A stretch of DNA of 36,138 bases from Saprospiraceae bacterium (GCA_022448955.1 JAKVCU010000092.1:1-36138), one strand, 5' to 3'. Counted from the first letter of the stretch, positions 7,438 through 16,868 are shown. The notes: generated by a model from the letters alone, not told the origin. Numbers and translations are program-made.

Positions 7438-7869
7438 ACTTTTTAGCCACTCAAAATTTTCTGTTTTAGGTATTTCTGCACAAATTTTTTGTAAAAAATC
7501 TGGTGGTATGCTTGCTTTTCGCAAACTCAAATCTAGCCATAAACCTTCTACGATTAGCTGCGCTGCTTTTTTTCCGTTTTCTTTGAATACCTGATGCAGG
7601 AAAGAAAATTTGCTATAGTCTGTTGTACTAGCTTGTAATGCACAACTTACCTCAACTGTTTCCATCATACTTACTTCTCGAAAGAATAAAACTTCCTCTC
7701 GTATGATGACAGGCCCAATTTGGTGTTTGGCTAATTCCTTAGGGGGGAATCCTTTTTCTTCAAAAAAGCTTAAACGACAGTGTGTAGCAAATTCACTGAA
7801 GGCTGTGTTCTTAACATGGGCATTAGCATCACAATTGGCCCAAGTGGTTTTGATCTTTATTTTATACAT
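7429..7869 (-). CDS. Acyl-CoA thioesterase, 4-hydroxybenzoyl-CoA/YbgC-type hotdog fold
   Basis: Single hotdog-domain protein of 146 residues predicted to hydrolyse acyl-CoA thioesters in the cytosol. The N-terminal motif TTWANCDANAHVKNTAF corresponds to the family active-site segment DxDxxGHVNN, with Asp14 as the likely catalytic residue; the usual glycine before the histidine is alanine here. The length is typical of the YbgC/FadM group. The start ATG at 7869 is preceded by the edge of intergenic repeat copy B. The substrate is unknown, and there are no metabolic neighbours to suggest one. Confidence 0.8.
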   Translation of the reverse strand: MYKIKIKTTWANCDANAHVKNTAFSEFATHCRLSFFEEKGFPPKELAKHQIGPVIIREEVLFFREVSMMETVEVSCALQASTTDYSKFSFLHQVFKENGKKAAQLIVEGLWLDLSLRKASIPPDFLQKICAEIPKTENFEWLKSKK

Positions 7870-7890
7870 TTTGCTGGTCTAATATTAAAA

Positions 7891-8067
7891 AGTAGCTAGT
7901 TAAAATTGCTTGTATAATGAAATGGTCAGCTCGAAAATTATAAGAAACTAACGATAGCGAAGTTACGCATGATTTTTGAAGGTCCGCTTGAACCTATCTG
8001 CCTATGCTGAATTTTATTATGCCAATTCCTGCCAGCCCGCCGGCAGGTTCTAGCCTAACTACTTAAG
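7891..8067 (+). repeat. Dispersed intergenic repeat, copy B
   Basis: Second well-preserved copy, in the gap between two divergent genes. Left end GTAGCTAGTTAAAATTGCTT, core GTTACGCATGATTTTTGAA identical to copy A, right end AATTTTATTATGCCAATTCC. The GC palindrome CCTGCC/GGCAGG (8028-8047) lies outside the right arm here, not within the left arm as in copy A. The copy closes with TTCTAGCCTAACTACTTAAG (8048-8067), nearly identical to the first 20 bases of the window. The inner AAACT/AGTTAC stem is weaker than in copy A. Confidence 0.8.
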
Positions 8068-8144
8068 ACAACTTAAATTATAGCTTAGAAACATAGAAAG
8101 CCTAAATTCAGTCTATAAATGTTCATTAGAATTCTAAAAGATTG

Positions 8145-8152
8145 TAATTTTG
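8145..8152 (+). promoter_or_regulatory. Promoter -7 element of the beta-barrel gene
   Basis: TAATTTTG matches TAnnTTTG exactly and lies 24 bases before ATG 8176. It decides the start: the frame is open back to an ATG at 8119, but that codon lies upstream of this promoter. Confidence 0.5.
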
Positions 8153-8175
8153 CGTTTAAGAAAAAACAAACGCAT

Positions 8176-8931
8176 ATGAGATCTTTATTTTTAACTTTTT
8201 GCTTTTGCTCTGTTATGACATTCTTATGGTCACAAGATGGAGATAAAAAAGCAGTCGGTGTTCACTTGAATGGTAATTTTCAAATGGGCATACCAATTGA
8301 TGAATTTAGTGACAATCTAAACGATGTTGGTTTTGGTGGTGGTGGACTAATAGTTTTTAAAATTGGAGAAACGCCCGTTTATGCAGGTATTGAATTGTCA
8401 GGTATGATTTTTGATGCTGAAACGATTGATTATACCGTAAACATTGGTGGATTTTTTGAAGATTACGAATTAAAAACCAATAATAGTATTTTCTTAGGGC
8501 ATGCAGTTTTTCGCTTTGCTCCTACAATTACTTTTCCGATTCGTCCATATATTGATGGGATGGTTGGGTTTAAGAATCTTTACACACGTACAAAGCTGAT
8601 TAACTTAGACGATCTTGATCAAGATAATAATGAGGATAGCAGAATCGATTCAGGTGATTGGGCTTTCAGTTATGGAGGAGCAATCGGCTTTCAGTTTAAT
8701 ATCTTTGGGAACCCTGCTATTACATTAGATCTAAGATGTGCCTACCTTCCAGGTACGAATGCCAGTTATTTAGTGAGAAAAGCAGGTAGCGATAATGAGG
8801 TTTTTGATGAGCCTATTGACGCTTTTGAAGAGAAAAGCTCTATTACCACCTTATTGATGCCTCAGCTAGGCATAACCTTTAATTTAGGACCGTTAAGCGA
8901 TAAGGGTGAAGAGGGGGGATACACCTATTGA
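8176..8931 (+). CDS. Outer-membrane beta-barrel-like protein
   Basis: Exported protein of 251 residues. ATG 8176 gives a classical signal peptide (MRSLFLTFCFCSVMTFLWSQ) cleaved before DGDKK. The rest alternates short amphipathic beta strands with Gly/Asn/Asp-rich turns (for example VGFGGGGLIVFKIG, YAGIELSGMIFD, WAFSYGGAIGFQFNIFG and LMPQLGITFNLG), as in the small OmpA/OmpW-like barrels common in Bacteroidota. There is no peptidoglycan-binding domain. An Asp-rich loop (LDDLDQDNNEDSRIDSGD) may be surface-exposed or bind cations. No specific function can be assigned. It is transcribed alone and ends at the shared terminator 8947-8978. Confidence 0.7.
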   Translation: MRSLFLTFCFCSVMTFLWSQDGDKKAVGVHLNGNFQMGIPIDEFSDNLNDVGFGGGGLIVFKIGETPVYAGIELSGMIFDAETIDYTVNIGGFFEDYELKTNNSIFLGHAVFRFAPTITFPIRPYIDGMVGFKNLYTRTKLINLDDLDQDNNEDSRIDSGDWAFSYGGAIGFQFNIFGNPAITLDLRCAYLPGTNASYLVRKAGSDNEVFDEPIDAFEEKSSITTLLMPQLGITFNLGPLSDKGEEGGYTY

Positions 8932-8946
8932 TTCTTTTAAAAAAAA

Positions 8947-8978
8947 GGGATTTGGTGAAGACCAAATCCCTTTTTTTT
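8947..8978. terminator. Bidirectional terminator between converging genes
   Basis: Perfect 10-bp stem GGGATTTGGT (8947-8956), loop GAAG, ACCAAATCCC (8961-8970), flanked by an A tract on the left and eight T on the right. It can therefore end transcripts from both sides. Its right T tract overlaps the stop codon of the minus-strand gene at 8977. Confidence 0.9.
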
Positions 8979-11900
8979 ATTGCTTAACGATCTTGATTAA
9001 TCGTCGTATTGTTTCATCTTCGATGCGTAGGAAGTAAGTTCCAGCGGGATAGGCATACAGTGAAATCAAAGCAGTATGTGTATCATCATATTTTACCAAG
9101 TGGCCTAATTGTACACTTTTACCTTCTAGATTAAAGATTTGCCAATTGACATATAAATCATTAGAGGATAATTTATTAGCATTCACCCGGAATACTCCTT
9201 CTGTCGGATTAGGAAAGACTTCCACTCCAGCAATGATTTCCTCTATTTCTTCAATACTGTTTAATATATCGACTACAGCTGTTATACTTGCTTCGCAGCC
9301 ATTTTCATCAATTACAGTAATTTCATAATCTCCTCCATTTAGGTTTTCAAAAACATTAGAAACTTGGAAGTTCGCTCCACCATCAATACTATATTGGAAT
9401 GGACCTACACCATTTGCCGTACTTACAATGATGATGCCATCACCTGCTTCTGGAGCAGATTCTGGAGAAATATCTGCTTCAAGCTCTAATAAGCATTCAA
9501 AAGGAAGACAGAAGTCAACACTTTCTTCAAATGAGAATTCCCCTCCAAGAGCGAGTATATTACCATCTACATCAGTAAGACGGTAGTTACCCTGCCCAAA
9601 TCCACAACAAATTCCATCACCATAAGAATCAAAAATGGTAAAAGTATAACATTGTTCTCCGCTTAAACACCACTCCTCTGTGAATAAGGTGATTTCTTCA
9701 CCATATGGCCCACCAGATTGCAGGATATCGCCTGCTTCATTCTCTAAAACCCAAGTAGTTTCACTAGGATAGAAATCGGTGTTAAGTTCAAAAACTACCG
9801 TTACGGCATCTGACGTAATCGCATTAAAGCTCCTGCTGAATGTATCATTTACGATAATTTCATCCATCATGCCACTCGGCATACTTGTAGAGGTGACTAA
9901 GTTGTTCATTCCATCTTGAAGGCCTGAAAGTAAGATAGTAATTGATGCTGATTCGCCCGTAGCTAAGTTGCCACTCCAGTTTTCACTTGCCAAAGTGTTA
10001 CCATTTAATTCTGAATTGATTACAATACTTGTCAAAGCTTCAGTACCAAAGTTGGTGAAAACAATATCTACAGAAGTACTATCATTACATATGGTCGATC
10101 CTACTCCTTCTACATCAGTAACCCCTGCATCAAATCGAGGTAATTTGGAAACAACCTTTCTGAGTGTATCATTAAAAATCGCTTGGTCTTCCGCTAGTGT
10201 ATTGAATAGCTTGAAATTATAGTCTCCTACAATAGACATATCAACGGGTACAACAAACTCATGCTCATAAGTACTATCAGGGTATAACTCAAAAGTTACT
10301 TCTTCTATCACGGCAGGCTGATCCTCAAAAATATAACCGACTTGGAAAACGCTTTGCGTATCTAAACCTAAATTTTTCACACTAATCCGGACTACTTCGC
10401 TAGCAGTCAAATCCGGAGAATTTATTGGTGTATCTAATGATACTACCCCAAAGTCAATGGTATCCCTCTTTAATGAAAAGGCGGCAATTCTTGTTGCACC
10501 ATCATTATCACTACCAGCATATTCTCCAGTTAACCAGAAAGTACGTCCGTCAGTAGGATCAATGGTCATGTGTGCATAATCGCCAAAGCGCGTACCAGTA
10601 AAAAGTGTACTAGAACCTTCAGCAAGTGAATATTCTTCTACGGTCATCTCACCAATTGGATCACTCTCTCGTCGCCCTGTAAATCTTAGTTCAATGAATG
10701 TCTCTGGGCTTGATGCAGAGTAGACTAAACCAATATTGCCGGTTGCATCCATTGCTATAGAAGGCACAAAACGACTAAATCCATCATCTGGAGCATAGGT
10801 GCCCTCTTGATAAATAGACCATTCCTCACCAGCTGTTCTACGAATTTCCATCCATCGAATACCTGCTTTATTTTGTCCGGGTTCTGCATCTACCGTAAAG
10901 CAACAAACAATAGATTCATGAGAAAGGAAATTATTATAGTGCACTTGGTTCATAATAATCTCTGGAATACCTGAGACTCCTTCACCTCCTGCTTGTGGAA
11001 CGCACTGCCCAAATTGGCCACTATCCGGGAAACAAGGGTCGGAGTCAAAAGGTGAAGCAGCTAATGGAACAGATGTAATGCTTGTATTCGTGGGATCATT
11101 AAAATCAATATCAAAAGTATGAACAGTGATTAGATCTTCCGTACTACCACCCCAAGCATCGTCATTCATACTTAACATGATAGGATTGTTCGTGACTGGT
11201 GCATTAGAACCAGACCAATCTACTGGTGCAAATACATTGATAGCAGGGCCTGCATCACCGGCATTTGATTCCATTGTAATTCTTTGCATTTCTGCCTCTG
11301 GCTCACCATTAATAATGGCATTCTTATCTAAGAAATAAGCAACTAATATTTCACCACCTTCCTCGTTTGTTGCAATACCATAATGATCTTTCCAAATACT
11401 ATACTTTGGATAATCTGGAAAAGAAGGAGCTGTGAAACTATAAAGGTCATAACTACCAAGAGGGTCAGTATCTTCTGAAATTGCAAATAGTATTTCTGTC
11501 CCAGGAAAGATAAATTCTGTAATGATCCAACGATTGACCTCTTGATCATACAAAATGATAGGATCTCCTGCACCTGAGAATCCAATTTGGTTCCATAGCG
11601 TATTACTTGCGAATGTTTCAAGAGAGTTGCCTTCTTTGTCGAATACTTCAATAACGGAAGTATTAACTTCATGTACGTAGTGGTCTGGACCAACATCTCC
11701 TGTTGGATCTGGTGGACCTGGATAAGACTGGCCTGGTACATTAACGATTGGCTCTACCACCAAACCGCTATTGCGGTTGACCACTTTTTGGCGTACGGGA
11801 TCTTCCCCTAACGGCAAAGCTCCTTCTACATATTCACGGGCTTTTTGTGGAAAGCCGAAAAGGTTGGGTGGAACCTTTTTATTTCTTTTACCATGTTTTT

Positions 11901-12084
11901 TCTTTTCGATGCTCGTTGCATCTCTGGGTATAAGATTTCTAACAGGAGCTGTTGTTCCTAATTTAATGGCTTTTGTTGATTGTACCACAAATTCTCCATT
12001 TGAGTGATCTGCTGTGGTTGTTTGGGCTTTTATAAACAATGAGCAACAACTTAAAATGAGGGCGCTAAAAATAGTTCTTTTCAT
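8977..12084 (-). CDS. Large secreted T9SS cargo protein with SprB-like repeat
   Basis: Exported protein of 1035 residues. Signal peptide 1-20 (ending IKAQ) is followed by a basic linker (KKHGKRNKKVPPN) and a large N-terminal region to about residue 545. That region has blade-like segments such as PTGDVGPDHYVHEVNTSVIEV, DPIILYDQEVNRWIITEF and IAMDATGNIGLVYSAS, suggesting a propeller fold. Two CARDB-like beta-sandwich segments follow (about 550-755), then an Asp/Gly segment DSYGDGICCGFGQGNY, an SprB-like repeat (about 865-945, ANGVGPFQYSIDGG) and a T9SS type A sorting domain from VFPNPTEGVFRVN to the end. SprB repeats are known from gliding adhesins, so an adhesive or extracellular role is plausible, but no catalytic motif was recognised. 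Transcribed alone. Confidence 0.75.
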   Translation of the reverse strand: MKRTIFSALILSCCSLFIKAQTTTADHSNGEFVVQSTKAIKLGTTAPVRNLIPRDATSIEKKKHGKRNKKVPPNLFGFPQKAREYVEGALPLGEDPVRQKVVNRNSGLVVEPIVNVPGQSYPGPPDPTGDVGPDHYVHEVNTSVIEVFDKEGNSLETFASNTLWNQIGFSGAGDPIILYDQEVNRWIITEFIFPGTEILFAISEDTDPLGSYDLYSFTAPSFPDYPKYSIWKDHYGIATNEEGGEILVAYFLDKNAIINGEPEAEMQRITMESNAGDAGPAINVFAPVDWSGSNAPVTNNPIMLSMNDDAWGGSTEDLITVHTFDIDFNDPTNTSITSVPLAASPFDSDPCFPDSGQFGQCVPQAGGEGVSGIPEIIMNQVHYNNFLSHESIVCCFTVDAEPGQNKAGIRWMEIRRTAGEEWSIYQEGTYAPDDGFSRFVPSIAMDATGNIGLVYSASSPETFIELRFTGRRESDPIGEMTVEEYSLAEGSSTLFTGTRFGDYAHMTIDPTDGRTFWLTGEYAGSDNDGATRIAAFSLKRDTIDFGVVSLDTPINSPDLTASEVVRISVKNLGLDTQSVFQVGYIFEDQPAVIEEVTFELYPDSTYEHEFVVPVDMSIVGDYNFKLFNTLAEDQAIFNDTLRKVVSKLPRFDAGVTDVEGVGSTICNDSTSVDIVFTNFGTEALTSIVINSELNGNTLASENWSGNLATGESASITILLSGLQDGMNNLVTSTSMPSGMMDEIIVNDTFSRSFNAITSDAVTVVFELNTDFYPSETTWVLENEAGDILQSGGPYGEEITLFTEEWCLSGEQCYTFTIFDSYGDGICCGFGQGNYRLTDVDGNILALGGEFSFEESVDFCLPFECLLELEADISPESAPEAGDGIIIVSTANGVGPFQYSIDGGANFQVSNVFENLNGGDYEITVIDENGCEASITAVVDILNSIEEIEEIIAGVEVFPNPTEGVFRVNANKLSSNDLYVNWQIFNLEGKSVQLGHLVKYDDTHTALISLYAYPAGTYFLRIEDETIRRLIKIVKQ

Positions 12085-12592
12085 TTCATGAAAATTGAAA
12101 GATATAAAAAGTTGATTTTGAAATTTATTTCTATAAACTTACTTAAAAAATCTTACTCCATAATCTTACAGTATCAGTTTGTTTTCCTGATTGCATTTTA
12201 TTTATGATCTATATGAGGAATTTTAGCCATAGGCAGACAGTTTCTAGACTTACTACTTATTTGTTTTTTGGAAATTCCTTCTCATTTTCTGAAACTTTAA
12301 ATATTTTCATAAATTGTTTGCATATTCAAAATCAATGGCCAATAACTATAAATATTGTATTTATGGCTTTGACTAAAAAAAGGCTTAGAAGAAAACTTGG
12401 AAATCATATAAATTAATTTTAATTTTTATATTTTTGATGATGAACACTTTCCGAGCAACATTTACGCGTTCTTAGTTCATTGCACTTTATATAAAATATA
12501 CCAAGTCCAGAAGTACGCGTGTCCCCCCAAAGGTGAGATGATAATATTTGAGGTGTTTTAGCCAGCACCCAAGGCCAGTAAAATAATTAATA
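12085..12592. other. Gene-free gap with a possible repeat relic
   Basis: AT-rich 508-bp gap between divergent genes. A 70-codon frame at 12204-12416 has no family resemblance and is not called. The stretch 12242-12261 (TTCTAGACTTACTACTTATT) matches the tail of repeat copy B at 16 of 20 positions and is preceded by GGCAG, so it may be a decayed repeat end. Both promoters should lie here, but no exact TAnnTTTG box at a convincing distance was found for either gene. Confidence 0.4.
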
Positions 12593-13918
12593 TTGAAAGA
12601 AAAATTGCTTGAAACTGCAAAGTCAGTATTGCTCAAGAATTGGACAGGAACATTTACGAAGCCTGCCCCCAATCTTTATCCGCATCAATGGAACTGGGAT
12701 GCAGGATTTATAGCTTTAGGTTATGCCCATTTTGATTGGCCAAAAGCGAAGCAAGAGTTACGCTCTTTATTTAAAGGGCAATGGTCAAATGGTATGCTTC
12801 CGCAAATTGTATTCGGGAAAGAAAAAGATGCGCACTATTTTCCAGGTCCTGATTTTTGGAAAGCGCATGAAGCATACGCCCATCCAAAGAATGCAGTAAC
12901 CTCGGGTATTTCTATGCCTCCCGTACATGGCTTTATCCTTTGGAGAATCTTCCAGATTGCTTCCAAAAATGATCTTAAAGATTCAAGGGCATTTTTAGAA
13001 GAGATGTTTCCAAAGGTTAAAAAACTCCATGAGTACTTCTATCAGTACCGTGATCCTAAAAATGAAGGCCTAGTATATATCCGACATCCCTGGGAAGGAG
13101 GAACTGACAATTCTCCTATCTGGGATACTGTACTAAGAGGTATTAACCCTGCTGAATTGGAAATTCCTTCCTATAAAAGACAAGATCTTCAAAATCCAGA
13201 GGCTGCTAAGCACCGGCCTACTGATTTAGATTATGACCGCTATGTTTATTTAGTTGATTTATTTAGGCGTCATCAGTATGATGATGATGCAATTTATAAA
13301 GAGTGCCCTTTCCTCATTCAAGATCCTTTATTTAATGCCACTCTAGTCTGGTCAAATGAGTGCCTTATCAAAATAGGGCAAGAAATAGGAGCGGAAGTAG
13401 CAGAAATTATTCATTGGAACGAACTGAGTATCTACAGTTTTAATGAAAAGCTTTGGGATGAAGATAGAGGGATCTATAATGCTTATGATCTAAGAAATGA
13501 GCAACTTATTCCTGTATTTACCAATTCTGGCTTAATGCCATTAATTGGAGAGGTACCGACCCAAGAACAAGCTGAAGAAATTTTATTAAAGCTCGAGAGT
13601 CCACACTTTGGAGGTAAAGATGATCAATACTTTTTGTGTCCAACCTATAGCCTCCAGTCCGAAAATATTGATTTCCAAAAGTATTGGCGCGGACCAATAT
13701 GGATTAATATGAATTGGTTACTCTATCAAGGACTACTCCGCTACGATATGGAAGATATGGCAGCAAAGGTTAAAGCAGATACTCTTCAATTGATTGAAGA
13801 ATATGGATTCTACGAATATTTTGATCCCCGTAAGTCGAGCACCAATAATCTTGCATGTGGGACTAATCAATTTTCATGGACTGCTGCGTTATGCATTGAC
13901 TTATTGATGGAAGCGTAA
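12593..13918 (+). CDS. GH63-like (alpha/alpha)6-barrel glycoside hydrolase
   Basis: Glycosidase of 441 residues related to the GH63 group that includes mannosylglycerate and glucosylglycerate hydrolases. Family signatures are YPHQWNWDAGFIALG (29-43), YFPGPDFW (82-89), the acid-bearing segment GGTDNSPIWD (169-178, Asp172 the likely general acid), RGPIWINMNW (366-375) and FYEYFDP (406-412, Glu408 the likely base). There is no signal peptide, so it acts in the cytosol. No ATG is available: an in-frame stop lies at 12584-12586 and the first start-like codon is TTG at 12593, which gives a family-like N-terminus. The GH13 enzyme follows after about 110 bp, so the pair may degrade an osmolyte or an imported oligosaccharide. 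The exact substrate cannot be read from the sequence. Confidence 0.8.
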   Translation: MKEKLLETAKSVLLKNWTGTFTKPAPNLYPHQWNWDAGFIALGYAHFDWPKAKQELRSLFKGQWSNGMLPQIVFGKEKDAHYFPGPDFWKAHEAYAHPKNAVTSGISMPPVHGFILWRIFQIASKNDLKDSRAFLEEMFPKVKKLHEYFYQYRDPKNEGLVYIRHPWEGGTDNSPIWDTVLRGINPAELEIPSYKRQDLQNPEAAKHRPTDLDYDRYVYLVDLFRRHQYDDDAIYKECPFLIQDPLFNATLVWSNECLIKIGQEIGAEVAEIIHWNELSIYSFNEKLWDEDRGIYNAYDLRNEQLIPVFTNSGLMPLIGEVPTQEQAEEILLKLESPHFGGKDDQYFLCPTYSLQSENIDFQKYWRGPIWINMNWLLYQGLLRYDMEDMAAKVKADTLQLIEEYGFYEYFDPRKSSTNNLACGTNQFSWTAALCIDLLMEA

Positions 13919-14031
13919 AATTATCTTACTGAAATTGTCATTTTAAGAGGGATTTTGCTTTTTTTGCGAGAAGCTAATGCTTTTCAGACTTGTGCTGAAA
14001 GGTTTCTTTTTATGCCTAAATGCTTACGATT

Positions 14032-15678
14032 ATGACAAAGACTTGGTGGAAAGAATCCGTAATTTATCAGATTTATCCTAGAAGTTTTAATGATAGTAAT
14101 GGTGATGGAATTGGTGACTTAAGAGGAATTATTCAAAAATTGGACTATCTCAAAGAATTAGGAATTGATGTGATTTGGCTGAGTCCAATTTATAAGTCTC
14201 CCAATGATGACAATGGTTATGATATCAGTGATTATTACGATATCATGGAGGAGTTTGGGACAATGGCTGATTTTGATGAGATGCTAGCAGAAATCCATAA
14301 AAGAGAAATGAAATTAGTGATGGATTTGGTAGTCAACCATTCCTCTGATGAGCATATTTGGTTTCAAGAATCTCGCAAGTCGAAAGATAATCCTTACAGA
14401 GATTACTATATTTGGAAGCCTGAAAAACCCAATAACTGGTTGTCTTTCTTTAGTGGTAGTGCGTGGCAAAAAGATGAAGCTACGGACGAATATTACCTCC
14501 ACCTATTCACTAAAAAGCAACCTGATTTAAATTGGGAAAATCCGAAACTTCGGCAGGAAGTTTATTCATTGATGCGTTTTTGGCTGGATAAAGGTATTGA
14601 CGGATTTAGAATGGATGTGATTCCGTTAATTTCAAAGCGGTTGGATTATCCAGATGCAGATTTTAGCGACTTCAACAAAGTTATTGCTGAAGTTTATGCA
14701 AATGGACCAAGGGTGCATGAGTTTTTAAAAGAAATGCATGAAGAGGTGCTCCAACACTACGATATTCTTACAGTAGGAGAGGCTGTAGGTGTCTCTAAGG
14801 AACAAGCCAACCTCTATGTAGGAGAGGATCGCAAAGAATTGCACATGATTTTCCACTTTGGGCATATGTTCTTCGATCATGGCGCAGGGGGCAAGTTTGA
14901 TATCCGAAAATGGAAATTAAGTGAATTTAAAGAGGTATTCAGTTCCTGGCATCATGCTATTGGTGATCGTGGATGGATTAGTACTAACTTGGATAATCAT
15001 GATTTCCCTAGGATGGTCTCTAGATGGGGAAATGACAAAGAATATAGGGTGGAATCAGCTAACTTACTGGCCACACTCTTATTGAGCTTAAGAGGTACAC
15101 CTTCTATTTATCAAGGCTCCGAATTGGGGATGACAAATGTCGCTTTTGACCATATTGAAGATTATCGCGATGTGGAAACCATGAATGCTTATGCAGAGGC
15201 AAAAGAAGCTGGAAAAGATATGGATGCCTTCCTCAAGGCTGTTCATCAACAAGGACGGGATAATGTAAGAACGCCCATTCAATGGGATGATAGCGAACAC
15301 GCAGGTTTTACAAATGGAACACCTTGGATAAAAGTCAACCCTAATTATAAAACCATTAATGCAAAAGCAGTCTTAGCAGACCCCAATTCTACTTTCTACT
15401 ACTTCCAAAAAATGCTCAAAGTCAGAAAAGAACATTCCACCTTGGTGTATGGAGATTATGAGCTCATTGACAATAATAGCGAAGAAATTTATGCTTATCG
15501 CAGATGGGATGAAAATGGCACTTATTATATTTATTTGAACTTTACTTCCGACCTTCAAACCAAATTACCAATGCCAAATATGGATCAATTAGAATTGGTG
15601 ATCAGTAATTACGAACGATCATCTGATTATGATGTTAGTTTGCGGGCTTGGGAAGCTCGAATCTATAAGGTGAATTAG
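14032..15678 (+). CDS. GH13 alpha-glucosidase, probable oligo-1,6-glucosidase type
   Basis: Cytosolic alpha-glucosidase of 548 residues, the usual GH13_31 length. It has the classical conserved regions DLVVNHSS (98-105), GFRMDVI with nucleophile Asp195, acid/base Glu250 in TVGEA, and DNHDFPR with Asp324. The residue after the nucleophile is valine; in this subfamily valine marks alpha-1,6 preference (oligo-1,6-glucosidase, isomaltase), while alanine or threonine goes with alpha-1,4 enzymes. Lack of a signal peptide implies use of imported oligosaccharides or internal reserves. ATG at 14032 (MTKTWWKES) is preferred because relatives begin just before WWKE; ATG at 14020 adds four residues. It probably shares a transcript with the GH63-like gene upstream. 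Confidence 0.88.
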   Translation: MTKTWWKESVIYQIYPRSFNDSNGDGIGDLRGIIQKLDYLKELGIDVIWLSPIYKSPNDDNGYDISDYYDIMEEFGTMADFDEMLAEIHKREMKLVMDLVVNHSSDEHIWFQESRKSKDNPYRDYYIWKPEKPNNWLSFFSGSAWQKDEATDEYYLHLFTKKQPDLNWENPKLRQEVYSLMRFWLDKGIDGFRMDVIPLISKRLDYPDADFSDFNKVIAEVYANGPRVHEFLKEMHEEVLQHYDILTVGEAVGVSKEQANLYVGEDRKELHMIFHFGHMFFDHGAGGKFDIRKWKLSEFKEVFSSWHHAIGDRGWISTNLDNHDFPRMVSRWGNDKEYRVESANLLATLLLSLRGTPSIYQGSELGMTNVAFDHIEDYRDVETMNAYAEAKEAGKDMDAFLKAVHQQGRDNVRTPIQWDDSEHAGFTNGTPWIKVNPNYKTINAKAVLADPNSTFYYFQKMLKVRKEHSTLVYGDYELIDNNSEEIYAYRRWDENGTYYIYLNFTSDLQTKLPMPNMDQLELVISNYERSSDYDVSLRAWEARIYKVN

Positions 15679-15788
15679 CGAAATTTCTTTTGAAAATATA
15701 CTTTCAAAATAATATTACAATTAGACAGCATGAGATATCCTTGCTTCCTTTCTTGATCTGAGAAGTAAACGACCAAAAATCAAATTCC

Positions 15789-16868
15789 ATGATGAATGAA
15801 ATTCTCTTATTCGTAACCATCCTAATTCAGTTTACTTCCTGTAGCCTAGAACAATCAAAACCTGTCTATGAAAAGAGTGTCGCACACATCGATCAGAAAG
15901 GAAGTTCAATAGCACTCAAATTCACAAAAGGTATTCGTTCAATATTTCAAGATAGCCAAGGAAATTATTGGCTAGGGAGCAATGAAGAAGGTGTTGTTCA
16001 ATGGGACGGAAAATCTTTCAAATATCTTACGACTGAGGAGGGCTTGGCTGATAATCAAATATTTGCTATTCAGGAGGATTCCAATGGAAGGATTTGGATT
16101 CAAACTGCAAATGGAATCAGTAGCTATGATGGTCAAAGTATCATAAATCATGAGATAAATGAGAGCCAAGATGCACAAAAAAAATGGACAAAAACAGATA
16201 ATGACCTTTGGTTTAATGCGGGGAATAAGGAAGGTATTTTTCGATATGATGGAGAAAAAATTGATTACCTAGCATTTCCAAGACCTAAAATAATTAATCC
16301 TGATAATGTATATTTTGTTACAGGTATTGCTAAGGGGAAAAATGGAATGCTTTGGATGGCAACTTATGCTGGTGTTTATGGATATGATGGTCAGGAATTT
16401 ACCATAATAAATGATGAGACTTTAGGACTAAAGGAAGAAACAGGGGAACTTCATGTACGTTGCATTCTGGAGGATTCTAAGGGAAGACTATGGATTGGAA
16501 ATAATGGAATAGGCGTATTGTTGAAAGAAAAAGACGTCATTACTAATTTTTCTGAGCAGAAAAACTTAATCCACCCCACCAGTTTAAATAGACCAACTAC
16601 TAGAAGGGGAGATCAATCACCGGCAGGGACACTTGAACATGTTTTTGCCATGGAAGAAGATGAAGATGGAAATATTTGGTTTGCTGATAGGGATACAGGC
16701 CTTTGGAGATATGATGGCCATAGAATCAAGCATCTTATAAACCATTTAGAAGCAACAAACGATTTTGCTCACACTATCTACAAAGATATTGATGGCAAAT
16801 TATGGTTTCTAATGACTAATGGAAGTGTATTTAAGTTTGATGGGAAAACATTTGCCAAATCTTTCTGA
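15789..16868 (+). CDS. Lipoprotein with Reg_prop-type beta-propeller
   Basis: Lipid-anchored protein of 359 residues. The signal peptide ends at the lipobox FTSC (Cys18). The mature part is built from repeated blades with cores DSQGNYWLGS, DSNGRIWIQT, GKNGMLWMAT, DSKGRLWIGN, DEDGNIWFAD and DIDGKLWFLM, each about 45-60 residues apart. This is the two-component-regulator propeller repeat (PF07494 type), here without any kinase. It is a stand-alone periplasmic or surface propeller like the product of 6148-7383, but anchored by lipid instead of a T9SS domain. The start may be either of two adjacent ATGs (15789 or 15792). An 8-bp inverted repeat TTTTGAAA/TTTCAAAA lies upstream at 15688-15709. Function unknown. 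Confidence 0.8.
   Translation: MMNEILLFVTILIQFTSCSLEQSKPVYEKSVAHIDQKGSSIALKFTKGIRSIFQDSQGNYWLGSNEEGVVQWDGKSFKYLTTEEGLADNQIFAIQEDSNGRIWIQTANGISSYDGQSIINHEINESQDAQKKWTKTDNDLWFNAGNKEGIFRYDGEKIDYLAFPRPKIINPDNVYFVTGIAKGKNGMLWMATYAGVYGYDGQEFTIINDETLGLKEETGELHVRCILEDSKGRLWIGNNGIGVLLKEKDVITNFSEQKNLIHPTSLNRPTTRRGDQSPAGTLEHVFAMEEDEDGNIWFADRDTGLWRYDGHRIKHLINHLEATNDFAHTIYKDIDGKLWFLMTNGSVFKFDGKTFAKSF

Noticed and set aside
8119-8175. Upstream ATG extension of the beta-barrel gene
   Set aside because: The TAATTTTG promoter lies downstream of that ATG, and the extension would bury the signal peptide.
12204-12416. Open frame of 70 codons in the gap before the GH63-like gene
   Set aside because: No family resemblance, no promoter or ribosome site, and its start lies in a probable repeat relic; AT-rich chance frame.
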